A stretch of DNA of 64,000 nt, taken from assembly GCA_019918135.1 (NCBI GenBank), contig WBZZ01003241.1:1-64000 (forward strand), read 5' to 3'. The notes beneath the pieces were generated by a model. The model did no database searches and had not been told where the DNA came from. It worked only from the letters and a program-made list of their open reading frames with translations. Shown here piece by piece: positions 40,486 to 50,182 of the stretch (its first letter is position 1; every line of letters starts with the position of its first letter). The translations under genes and the position numbers were made by a program. This stretch comes from Paulinella micropora. Taxonomy: Eukaryota > Cercozoa > Imbricatea > Euglyphida > Paulinellidae.

Positions 40486-40916
40486 CTAACATGGCTAGCA
40501 CCCAAAGGCCTTGTTCGCGGGGCTCGCACTGAACAGACCGCGCTCAACACCAAGAGTGCAGTGCCCGACGGCTGCGCCATCGTTAACGTCGCCGGGCGGG
40601 ACATGTTTGTCACCCGTAAAGACTTCGGCGCCTGGAAAGTCGTCAAGGCTCTAGGCACCCATGACCAAGAAGAAAAGGTGTTGTTTATTGACCTAGAACC
40701 CGAGGTTTTTGCAGTGCTGTGGCGCTACATATCGGCCAAGTTCATCATCAATCCGAATTTGCGCACTATGCGGCTCAGCGCGGGCGAAATTGTTGAGAGT
40801 CTGCTAGACGGGGGCGTATTTGATATAAATGCGTCGGCGGCAATCGGGTACACGGCGCTGTGGTGCCCCACCTGCCTAGCATCAGAGCGTCTCATGGAAC
40901 CCACGATCACCTTTTA
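40486..40916 (+). pseudogene. BTB/POZ (KCTD-like) protein, cut by a foldback element
   Basis: The domain reads CAIVNVAGRDMFVTRKDF, then KVLFIDLEPEVFAVLWRYI, the T1-type BTB pattern (xVNVGGxxFxT...FIDRDPxxFxxILxYLR). A nearby ATG (40491) is in a different frame from the domain, so the start is broken or uncertain. The protein's natural C-terminus is lost: from about 40917 the frame runs into the left arm of an inverted-repeat element. BTB proteins bind Cul3 and would pair naturally with Kelch propellers such as the one at 19450. Confidence 0.6.
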
Positions 40917-41525
40917 TGACAAATTTCACGGAATTTCCTTGACCTTTTTCCAAAACTTCAAACGGTTACTACATTTGCTGTAGAAGGATCGGGTCAACGC
41001 TATTAATGTGGGAGGTTATTCAATACGGATGCTACACAATAGTGTAATCTGCATCCTAAAAACCTTCTCCACGCCGGTAAACGGTTAAGTGTAAGATATA
41101 GGTATTAAGGTCCTATGGAATCCAAGCTTCCTAGCTTTCCTCCCATATTCCTTATCCTAATATAACATTAAAACCGGATGCATTAATCAGAACCGGAAAT
41201 GTAATAAGAATTCATCTTAGAATACATTTAATAACAAGAAATTACTTCCAAGAGTAAATTCCCGTAAACCCAAATAGCGTAAAAACGATGTAGTATACCG
41301 TGGGTGTTACAATACGGCCTTAAATCCCGTAGTATATTTTACACTTAACCGTTTACCGGAGTGGGAGAGGTTATCAGGATGTATGTTACACCAAGCTGTA
41401 GCATCCGTATTCATTAATCCGAGTCTCCCACATCATAAGTTAATAGCGTTGACCCCAACCTTTTATTGCATATGTAGTAACCGTTTGAAGTCATGTGTTA
41501 TTTTCACGGACATTCGTGAAATTTA
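40917..41525. mobile_element. Foldback/MITE-like element with ~180-bp inverted arms
   Basis: The left arm 40917-41091 and right arm 41341-41525 are imperfect reverse complements over almost their whole length; conserved blocks include CTTCAAACGGTTACTACAT, GGTCAACGCTATTA and GGTAAACGGTTAAGTGT. The 250-bp centre is AT-rich and non-coding. No transposase is present, so it would depend on an element elsewhere. It interrupts the BTB gene. Confidence 0.75.
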
Positions 41526-42292
41526 GCAGTTTTTCCAGTGACTGGGAATTTATGGCTAAATAAGGGAAATTGCACTTATGTGTTGTTGTTTGTGGTATAT
41601 TTTGGCATTTTTGCATGTTACGGACGTAACGAATCGTGTCAGTTGACCCTGTCAAAGGGACACTCCGTTTTTAACGGTTTTTCCCTCTGGCTTGTTGTTT
41701 GGGTTCAGACCTGACTTCCCTTTCTACTATAGAAGTGGAGGTCAGTCTTGAACCAGTTGTGTTCAGTATTATCATTAAATTCCTTTTTATTATTGAGCTC
41801 GTAGGGGTAACTTACTAAGACCTCCGGTCTTAATACATTGGGAGTCCCTATGCCTTTTTCGAACTCATAAGTTTTGGAATTTGGAATGACGCATCCTCTG
41901 GGAACAAGCACAGTCACTATCGTTGACTGTGTCTTGGTGAGGGTGTCAAGTAGCTTCTCGACAATCAGTACTTTATGCTGGTCGTGTGAGACAGTGCTTT
42001 CAGTCGTTTAAGGACAAGGAGACTAGGTGGTAAGGGGGGTTTTGAAGATCAACAGGGAAGGACCCTGATCTCGAAACTTGGACCTTAACACCTAGGGGGT
42101 CAACATGTCAGCGGTACGGGGTTTGGTGCTGACTCTGACCCATGGCATGTTTGTTTCTTTTGCCTGTCTCTCATGGTTGGATGAGTGAGATGCACAGGTG
42201 GTTGAACTGGTCTGGGGTCAAAGTCGACACGGACAAGAGAGGTATGGACAATCCAGTGTCTCCTGTGCTTACTACTCCCCGTACTCCTCCCC
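41526..42292. other. Non-viral sequence, no supported gene
   Basis: Lower-GC sequence following the foldback element. A 70-codon minus-strand frame (41705-41917) exists but has no recognisable content. It may be the 3' untranslated part of the gag-like element to the right. Confidence 0.4.
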
Positions 42293-42360
42293 CTAATCCC
42301 CTACTTCTCCCCCTACTTCCCCTACTCCCTTTATGCGTGTAGTATTAGTAGTAGTAGCAA

Positions 42361-42393
<33 letters not shown>

Positions 42394-42916
42394 GAGTGAT
42401 AAGAGCGGTGGTTGTGATGCTGAGCTGAACAGGGGTGACACTTTCTCTCCACAACGTGACATGGGTAAACAAAGTGGCGGGTTCATAGCACATAGCATCA
42501 TGAGGGGAAAGCAATCCTAAGTTCAGTTTTTGTCTGTACTTGGCTAATATCCCCTCTCTCTTCCTCTCTTGGTCAAGGTGGAGTGAACAGAAGTCATGGT
42601 CTAGTAGTCTAGCTGCACACTCCCCACCTTTTACTCCCTTTCTTGCCGCCCCCAATCTCCATGAACACCTAACCCCTGTGTCTGGCACTGTTGCCTCACA
42701 CTGTTTGCTGTTTGTAACATGACAACTGTCTATACGTACTGGTTTACCGTGGAGGTTGAGGGGTGGGCCACCGACTTCACGCAACGTGACAGGGTTGTAC
42801 CCTTTCACGAGGATTTTTACGTAAGCTACCCTTGTACGTCTGAGGGCCCAATTCCCTTCCAAAGGTATGATTTGGTTGAGAGGAATTGGGTCGCCAGCCA
42901 TATCAAGGGTGGTCAT
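42293..42916 (-). CDS. Hypothetical protein of the retroelement region
   Basis: 207 residues. The middle contains QCEATVPDTGVRCSW followed by CAARLLDHDFCSLHLD, a spacing of Cys, Cys, Cys, Cys-x2-His that suggests a zinc-binding module. The C-terminal 45 residues are Thr-rich because the frame reads through the (TAG)n repeat at 42341-42395. It may be a downstream product of the gag-like element, but I cannot link it to reverse transcriptase or protease domains. Confidence 0.35.
42341..42395. repeat. (TAG)n microsatellite
   Basis: About 18 TAG/TAC-type units with a few interruptions. Confidence 0.9.
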
Positions 42917-43281
42917 AAATTTATTCTCGTGAAGGGGTGGAATAGTGGGGCGAGTGAGTGTGGAGGCGTTTTGTAAGATGATGCATGTCCTTTCTGTTCT
43001 ACCCCACGCACACTACCCTCGTCACCTCTTCCCTCTCTACTTCCTGCGTCAGATGGCTTAGATGCGTGAGATAAAAGTGGTATGCGGGTGTTAGTTGAAG
43101 GGGGGGGTTCGTCTTCCTTCTTTCCTCTGTCTGTCTCTTTTCTTCCTCTCTCCCATCATCATAATGGCCATGTGATGCATCCCCAACTCACCATCCACTT
43201 CTGATTCTTCATCAGACTCAGAAGGGGCTGGTCAGTTGGGTGTTCGTCTTCTTCTTCACTTTCAGAGTGAGAGGGTGAGTC

Positions 43282-44570
43282 TCAGTCAGAAGAGTCAGAG
43301 GATTCAGCGTTTAGACTTATCATCTTCTTCTTTTTAATGAAGTCTGATGCTTTCAGCTTTCGTCTTTCCCCACTGCTACTTTCTTTCTTTTTCTTCTTCT
43401 TTGCTCCTCCTTCTTCCTTTTTCTTGTGTCTGAGAAGACTGTCCTCTCTTTTCTCCTTTACATGCAACTTCTCAGAGACTCTAGTCTTCCTTCTTATGGG
43501 GCATCTCAAGGGACCGTGTCCGTCCTTGGGACAGTCTTTGAGTTGACACCTCACGAGGCAGAAAGCTATTTTGTGGTCAGGAGATAAGCAATTCCAGCAA
43601 ATGCTATCCTCCCCCTCACCATAACTCCATAGTGCAGTCTGAGACAGTTTGCCCTTCTTCTTGCCCTGAGCAACTCCTGCTACTGTGTTGATAGTGATAG
43701 GATCACTCTTAGAGCTACCGGTTCCATAAAGTTTACGCATCCTAGTCTCGGATACGTTGCTCTGAGCTAACTGTTCTACTATCCTGAGAAATTCAGGCAG
43801 CTTAGGTCTTTGAGTGGGCAATATTAAGGAGCACCAGGTGTTGCGGTAGTAGGCCTGAAAAGGGGGTAGATGCTTTAGCTTCTTCATTATCATGCCTGTC
43901 TTTATCATTTCCGGTATCACTCCCACTGCGTCTTGATAGTAGTAAGATAGTCAGCTAACTAACTACTCACCTCACTAACCTTCTTGGGGTATGAATGGTA
44001 TAGCTTTTCCTGGTCCTCTTCAAACCTTATGAGGTCAAGGCCTCCAGAATGTTTCTTGAGGGCGAGGAAGCAAGCTACACCATCAGTGTCCCCCTGTCTC
44101 ATGATGGTCATCACCTTTCTATCATGTGCACATGATTGAAGTAGAAAAGCATAGAGCACCTTATTAAGTCTAGCTTCTTTCTCTCTCATGTAATGCTTGT
44201 GATTATATAATTTGGCCCCAAATGTAAATAGCGGTGAGGGTCTGCTCCTCCCCGTTAACACTGGTACTTCGGATTTTCGGTCCGTAGGGATAGTGGTAAC
44301 AGGGGCAGAGGCAGTTTGTGCAGTTGTTGTTTCTCGACTCTCTTCTTTCTTTCCCTTATCTTTACCTTCTACCTTCACAACTGTCTCCTCTTCCTCCTCT
44401 CCGTCTTTCTCTTCCTTTTTGGGTGACATGAAAAGTGCGTTAGTAGGTGATTCAGGTTGTTTGGGTAGTTGTATAGGTTTTGCTAAGGGGTGAGACTCAA
44501 ATCCCGGAATCATGGATAGTATTTCTGGGTGTGTTACACCTATAACTGATGTAAAGGTGTATTCAAACAA
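43282..44570 (-). pseudogene. Retroelement gag-like gene with CCHC zinc knuckle
   Basis: Two minus-strand frames, 44570-43959 and 43926-43282, are separated by about 30 bases including GTGAGT, so a short intron or a break separates them. The first part has a Lys/Glu-rich disordered region and a helical part (ALKKHSGGLDLIRFEEDQEKLYH cut short here). The second holds CWNCLSPDHKIAFC, a perfect C-x2-C-x4-H-x4-C knuckle, and a Lys/Ser-rich tail. No ATG lies in frame at the left end of the first part. No protease, integrase or reverse transcriptase is visible, so it is an incomplete or gag-only element. Confidence 0.55.
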
Positions 44571-44769
44571 CTACCACTCTTTTCCATGATCGAACTTTGG
44601 AGGGTCTAGCCTCATCTTCACTAAATCAGAACCTTGATACGCCATATTGAATTCGGGCGTACCAAGGGCGGAAGGTAGGAGTAGGGCTCAACTACCAATG
44701 TTGCTTTCTCTGTGAGTAGATAAGCGAGGTGACGATAGGAAATAATTAGTTATTAACGTTATGCTAGCA

Positions 44770-44940
44770 GCTAGGTGGTAGCCTTCCGCACAATCCGCCT
44801 AGTGTGACTGGTGGTAGCCTTCCGCACACACACCAGACTGGTGGTAGCCTTCCGCACAGACACCAGATTCACAAATTTGGTGACAGCCTTCCGCACGTAC
44901 ACCAGTTCGTATTTTCGGTGGCAGCCTTCCGCACGCCCCG
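44770..44940. repeat. Five tandem units around GGTGGTAGCCTTCCGCAC
   Basis: The core (GGTGGTAGCCTTCCGCAC or GGTGACAGCCTTCCGCAC) recurs at about 44774, 44809, 44839, 44878 and 44917, with spacing 30-40 bp and diverged intervening sequence. It lies just upstream of the gag-like gene and may be its 5' regulatory region. Confidence 0.8.
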
Positions 44941-45360
44941 ATAGTACGCAATAAGTGAATAAAGTCTACCAGACCTAACGTTCACGCTACAAGGCTCTAT
45001 AACCTGTGAGACTAAATTAATAATCTGCCGTATACTAGCTGTGTCCTACAGTAGAAACTTTATTGAGAAAAGGGCGCCAAGGGGACAGCCCGAATACATA
45101 CTAGGCCGGACACAAGTAATGGCTCTAACGACACACAGTACATATGCCGGACCATTATTATAGACTATCCGGTTAATTATATTAATAGGTCTAACAGTCT
45201 GCTGTGGAGGAGGCCTGTGTCAGTGGTGCAGGGAAGGACCCAGTGGGCACGTTGGGCTGACAGACAGGGAGCGACCAGCAACCATAGGCGTTAGGGGAGG
45301 AAGGATTGTTCTTTTTCTTTCTCTCTCTCTCTTTCTCTCTCGGGGATAATATTATAAGCA
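44941..45360. other. Non-coding, no gene seen
   Basis: Low-complexity AT-rich sequence ending in a (CT)n tract at 45315-45343. Possibly part of the 5' end of the retroelement. Confidence 0.4.
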
Positions 45361-45920
45361 TTAATGCTTTTCGTCTCTGTTTCCTTTTCTGTTGTGGTGG
45401 CCATGGGGGAAGAAAGCATACGTGGTGTCTCTATATGGGGATACGAGCATGCCTTTTGTCTCTCTTTTCTCTCCTATTGTGAGTGGAAGGGAAAGCATAG
45501 CTCTTTGTTTTTTTGGGGGATGAGAGTGTGCATGTCTTTCTTCTCTTATCTTTTTCGTTGGTGGATATATGGCAGTGCGGAGACGACATGTTCGAGCAGG
45601 GCACTTTTGCTTTCTGTGGATGGCAGAGCATGCATGTCTTTTGTCACTCTCTCTGTCACCAGGATTGGGGGTGAGGGAACGCATTGTTGATGTTTTTGCT
45701 CTCTGGGGGATGCAAAATGGTGAGCATGTCTTGCTATGTGGAGAGGTGGTGAGAGAGGCATGATTGCTCTTTCTCACAACTGGGGACATGTCGCTTTTGA
45801 GCTGAGGATGCATGCACACAGAGGTACTGGCACTTTCAGGGAGGAGATTTTGAAAGGCTTTGCGAATGGGACGAACTTGACTTCCGTGGCACGACAGTAT
45901 CGGCATTGTATTCCTCTATA
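45361..45920. repeat. Degenerate ~100-bp repeat array
   Basis: Words such as GAGCATGCCTTTTGTCTCTC, GAGTGTGCATGTCTTTCTTC and GAGCATGCATGTCTTTTGTC recur about every 80-130 bp, so this is a decayed tandem array. The Cys/Ser/Phe-rich frames over it are not considered genes. Confidence 0.5.
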
Positions 45921-46440
45921 GTTTTAATACATAAATTCAAGTAGTTTGGTTTTCACTTGATGACTTAGTACAATACAAAAACTTGAAAAATTTTCAAGTT
46001 ACTTTCACTCAGTTGTAAAGTTAATGTATCATAGTAAATTATTTTTTCTCGCTATGATTTGAATTGATCAGTTTTGTTTACAATGAAATAAAAAGTTCAA
46101 CCAGTATAATCACCTATAAAAAATTTCAACCAGCATAAAAAGTTCAACCTATAAAAAAATTTAACCTATACAAAAAGTTCGACCGGACCTATAACAAAAG
46201 ATCAAACGAGTAAAAAAATATCAACAAAAAAAATTTTCAAATAAAAAAAGTTCTACCTATAAACAAAGTTCAATATGTATAAAAAGTTCAACCGTGTCGA
46301 ACTTTTTTTATACGTTGAACTTTTTTAATAGGTTGAACTTTTTTTATAGGTTGAACTTTTCAAGTTTAATAAGTTGATTGACATCACTTGAATGTCGACA
46401 GTAATATCAACCTGAATTTAAATTGATGCCACCGACGTGT
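45921..46440. repeat. AT-rich array of AAAAAGTTCAACC-type units, inverted at its right end
   Basis: From about 46090 to 46290 the word AAAAAGTTCAACC (with variants) recurs roughly every 15-25 bp; from 46300 to 46365 the reverse complement (GGTTGAACTTTTTTTATA) is repeated. The array is therefore an inverted arrangement able to form a long hairpin. No gene. Confidence 0.7.
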
Positions 46441-46442
46441 CA

Positions 46443-46490
46443 TTTCGATCATGAGCGCAAAGTGTATTTCGATCATGAGCGCAAAGTGTA
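46443..46490. repeat. Exact 24-bp tandem duplication
   Basis: TTTCGATCATGAGCGCAAAG plus TGTA occurs twice without a gap (46443-46466 and 46467-46490), at the point where viral-type sequence resumes. Confidence 0.95.
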
Positions 46491-46716
46491 TTGTCCGCGG
46501 ACAACCGGCGCAGGGGCCGGCCATAGCCAGTTGCAGAGACCTGTTGTTGTTTTCGGTGCCGTCTTCCTTTCTCTTTTCCTTCAATAGAGCGGGCAAGAGT
46601 GTATGGACTGTGATTATGGGGGCTGTGCGTCTGCCCTGCAGGCAACGTCGTACATCGCAATAGAATTGTCCGGCGTTTTTAAAGTCCACGTGGACTATCG
46701 GATCTGCCTCAGACAT
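46480..46716 (-). CDS. Truncated unknown protein
   Basis: The ATG at 46716 opens about 80 coding-like codons (MSEADPIVHVDFKNAG ...) with a Cys pair near the end (CAGC), before the frame runs into the 24-bp duplication and AT-rich repeats. The C-terminus is therefore lost. Unknown function; taken as part of the viral material by composition. Confidence 0.35.
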
Positions 46717-47027
46717 TGAGGACCGTGCGAATGACTACCGAAAATATTCACAGGTTTTTATATTAAACAAAAAAAAATGTTTAACATACAGCAGCCGTGT
46801 TTTTCTTACTTCATTCTCTTAGCCGCACACCCTGGTTTTTCGCCCCTTTCTTTCAAGGGGGAAAGAGGGGAAGTAATCACGTTTATGTTCCAATTCCCGG
46901 CCCCCGGTTTTTTTTCGTGTCGTCACAACAAAAAGAGGAGCAGGGTGGGCCCCCTCCCACCACTTTTTACGCCCCATCCTGCGCCCCTTCCCTCCTCCTC
47001 TCTCCTCCCCCCCCCTCCCACACCCCC

Positions 47028-47059
<32 letters not shown>

Positions 47060-47156
47060 CGGAAAGAAAGAAGAAAAAAAACGCCCACCCCCACCCCCGC
47101 CCCTCAAAAAAAAAGAAAGCAGTTGGGGGTGGGGCGGGGGTCAGCAGGAAGGTTCG
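46717..47156. other. Divergent spacer, no gene seen
   Basis: A-, C- and (GA)n-runs (47030-47063) upstream of the membrane protein gene. Low-complexity frames rejected. Confidence 0.45.
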
Positions 47157-47967
47157 ATGCAAGAGGTAGCAGTACTGTGCTTGGCGGCCCTGTGTTCGAT
47201 GCCGTTGGGCATGGCCTCCATGCTCCGTCTGCTGTTGGTCCCGCTGCCGGGGGCCCGCACCGTTCCGGTTGTGGCGTTGCTGTGTTGTTGGAGCATGGCG
47301 CACCTGTGCGTGTTGCTTTTGTCGCGGGCACCGGGTTCAAACGCCTGCCCGCGTTACCGGAATATCGCGGAGGCCTGCGTGCTGGCCCTGATCTGGCCGG
47401 TGCGGGCCGAAATACATTCCCGTTCGCCCACCGGGCTGCAGGGGTTTGGCCGAAAGCACAACGCGGAGAAACTCTCGTGCGCTGGCATAGCTCTGCTGTC
47501 CGCACACGTGTGCGCGGCCGCCTTTGCGCTGTACAAGTCGGCCTGGCCGGTCCAAGCGACCACGGCAGCTTACCAGGCACTAAACTTGCACAGACTAAAT
47601 CGGGACCAGCGGTGGATGGCGCGTCAGGCGCGGTGGTCTGCACAACGTGCCCCTGCGGGCGGCCGGCCGGGTGGCGTACGTCCGCGCGCAGGCGCGGCTC
47701 ACGCTGCAGTGGCTGTTTTGCGCCCAGGCACTGCACGTGCTGTATGCGTTTGTGTGGGTAACGCTCGCGACGATTTTTTGCAGCGGCCTGCCCACGTTAC
47801 TGCTTGCTACTATCAGCAGCCTGCTTGCTTTTTCCGAGCTGTGGCTATGCGCGTGTCAACTGCGCATCTACCACGAGGCCCGCGCGGAAGCAGTCAAGCG
47901 CAGGCGGGCGCGGCGCGCGGAGAGCTGCAGCGACCTCCTGTCGATCTCTCGACGGCGTGACAAATGA
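47157..47967 (+). pseudogene. Multi-pass membrane protein, one frameshift
   Basis: About 265 codons from the ATG at 47157; the frame changes between 47600 and 47650. About six hydrophobic segments are visible (VALLCCWSMAHLCVLLL; AGIALLSAHVCAAAFALY; WLFCAQALHVLYAFVWVT; SSLLAFSELWLCACQL), ending with an Arg-rich cytosolic-type tail (KRRRARRAESCSDLLSI). No family signature. Similar in organisation to the membrane protein at 35852-36767. Confidence 0.5.
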
Positions 47968-48140
47968 TGAACCGAAGAAGGCAAATCACCGGAGACTTAA
48001 CTTTGTTAACTATATTTAAAAAAAGTCCTTTTTAATTTTAAATTTCTGGTGATGCGCGCTCTCTCCTTTCTTTCTTTTTTTTAACAAAATGTCTTTTTTC
48101 CTTGTTGCTCTTTTTTTTTTCCTTTTTTTTTGTGTGTTCT

Positions 48141-48454
48141 TTAACATACTTTTTTGGCGTCGTAGCCTGCGGACGACGTCAGCGCCTTTTGTGCCCGCTC
48201 GGCGTCGCGACGCCGCGCGAGGGTTGGGACGGGCGGTACGACCAGTTCGGCCCGCAAGAGCGCGGAGCCCGCGCCTAGCCGCCAAGCTCTCAGCTCTTCC
48301 GTTTCCTTGGCGCCAATGTCTAGGCTGAGCAGCGCCAGCCGGCGCCCGCGGGCGAGCAGTTCGTCGTCGTTGTCGGGCGCACGAAATCTAGCCAAGCGCG
48401 AACTACGTCACGTTGTTCTGGGGTAGAGCCAGAGCTGCCGGCCTTGTACACGGT
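48141..48454 (-). pseudogene. C-terminal fragment of an unknown viral protein
   Basis: GC-rich minus-strand sequence with helical coding character (LLARGRRLALLSLDIGAKE ... LARRRDAERAQKALTSS) ending at 48141. An upstream piece (STPEQRDVVRAWLDF) is in another frame, so a shift lies near 48385. Left of about 48455 the sequence becomes AT-rich and repetitive, so the 5' end of the gene is missing. Confidence 0.4.
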
Positions 48455-48780
48455 AAGAAGAAGTAAAAGAAAGAAAAGAAAGAAAGAAAGAATGAAAGAA
48501 TAAAAGAAAGAAAGTAGTACACTATTTGCCCCCAGCATTCCTTGCTATTTCTCTCTCTCTCTCTCACTCAACCATCTACCATACTTCTATCTATAATATC
48601 AAACCACATCGCATTTTTTTCCCTTAATATATATATACATATATATAAGATATATATACTACATATATATATATAATACATATATATATTTTTCTTTTCA
48701 AAATCAACAAATACATCACCTTCAATCTTTTTACACACCATAGCCTCCCATAAATTCTTTTTTTAACAGCACCAATGGCT
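48455..48780. repeat. GAAA, CT and TA microsatellites
   Basis: (GAAA)n at about 48463-48513, (CT)n at 48551-48568 and (TA)n around 48627-48690. This marks the right edge of the second viral block. Confidence 0.9.
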
Positions 48781-49566
48781 CTCTGGACCTCCTGCCCTCC
48801 AACCTTTGTATGCCACCTCGGCATGGACCCCCAGACCGGCCCCTCGTTGCCCGCGTGTCGGCTTCTCAGTCTGCGACGAGCTCGGTGAACGTGTCGACTT
48901 CTCAGTCTGCGACGAGCTCGGTGAGCGTGTCGGCTTCTCAGTTTGCGACCAGACTCCCGTCCTTAGCCCTTGCCCATCGTCCGACTTTGCAACCACGGCC
49001 CTTCTCCACCTCCAGGACACCCTTCTGCACCCATCGACGCCATTTGCACCGCTTTCGTGCCCCGGCCCGCCCGTTGCCCGAGTTGGGTCTAGATAACGAA
49101 CTTCCTTGCTCCTTCTTTACGGACCTCAAAGTCACTCAACTCATCAAAAGGACCCGCGGCTTTCTAGCCTTTGCCGGACTTTCAACTAGTCATGTTACTC
49201 GTTTCTCTTTACAATTGGCTTCTAATTACGAATGTTCAAGCCATATTTGACCCCATTGCCATCTTATCGTAGTCTATATTTACTCGATATCCCTATCACA
49301 TATTTATCATATATTTACCACCCCTTTGTATATCTATTTGACATAGACCTCATATCTACCCCGATCTTACTTTTAAAACATATTTTACACCAATCCTCAT
49401 ATTGGCTGTATATTACATGGTTTTCTTGTAACACATTTGCTTTACGCACAAACATATGACCAGTCCATATTTATTCACCGGACATACCTTTCGGGGGGAG
49501 TATTACATAATAAAGAGTTGATCCTTCATATCTTTATTTCATAACGGATCACTCGTCCGGGGGGAG
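48781..49566 (+). mobile_element. 3' internal part of the copia element (approximate left limit)
   Basis: Sequence upstream of the 3' LTR, ending in the purine tract GGGGGGAG (49559-49566), the expected polypurine primer. A second GGGGGGAGTATT at about 49494 looks like a decayed duplicate. I see no reverse transcriptase or RNase H motifs, so the internal region is largely missing or unrelated before about 49240. A 36-bp unit (CTTCTCAGTCTGCGACGAGC) repeats about three times at 48860-48945. Confidence 0.45.
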
Positions 49567-50177
49567 TGCTATACCATATTTTATATGATATGATATGTTC
49601 AATACATGTACACATATTTAGTACATTACCCTCTAACATATTTTCTCATCATACAATAACATTGTATATTTTCACGGTAAGATAGAATAATTATTAATGA
49701 TAAGGACTTCCTGTCCCGGATGCCAATACATAATGATAATTATTCACGATTAGGACTTCCTGATCCTATTAGCAATATATTGCCACTTATCACTGTCAAA
49801 TGTGATTATGTCACACAACAATATTTAACGATATTACCGTTCTGATTATCCAGTAATACTTCACTCTAACAATCCTATTCATGGGACGAATTGCCTGATC
49901 ATAATGATCCGTACTAACAGTACGATCCGCGTTAGATAAAGGTTATATACAATGTCTTCAGGCACGCGTTTGATACGCGATTGGCACGCGTCACACACGC
50001 GGTATTCAGATCGGTTTCATCAGCTCGTCGCAGTTTCTCGTTATCCATTATTCTGTGATTATCCATCTGAGACTGATTAAAGTTATCATTCAACCTCCTG
50101 GGTCCTCTGTGTCGAAACCGGTTGGTTAATAATAATATGATCTGATCTCTCTGTTAATCTGAGATCTAGTCATAACA
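49567..50177 (+). mobile_element. Copia-type 3' LTR, plus orientation
   Basis: 611 bp from TGCTATACC to GTCATAACA, with TG...CA ends, directly after the polypurine tract. It is followed by TCATC (50178-50182). The whole sequence recurs in reverse orientation at 60340-60951 with only about ten differences by eye, giving a young age for the insertion. Confidence 0.85.
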
Positions 50178-50182
50178 TCATC

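Noticed and set aside
42719..42976. An 85-codon plus-strand protein
   Set aside because: It overlaps the minus-strand Cys-containing frame as its complement and has no independent support.
45361..45906. Frames of 100-180 codons on both strands
   Set aside because: They cover a decayed tandem repeat, with repeated peptides that mirror the DNA repeats.
48810..49250. A 146-codon Ser/Arg-rich plus-strand protein
   Set aside because: It mostly reads a 36-bp tandem repeat and low-complexity sequence; the other frames are equally open.
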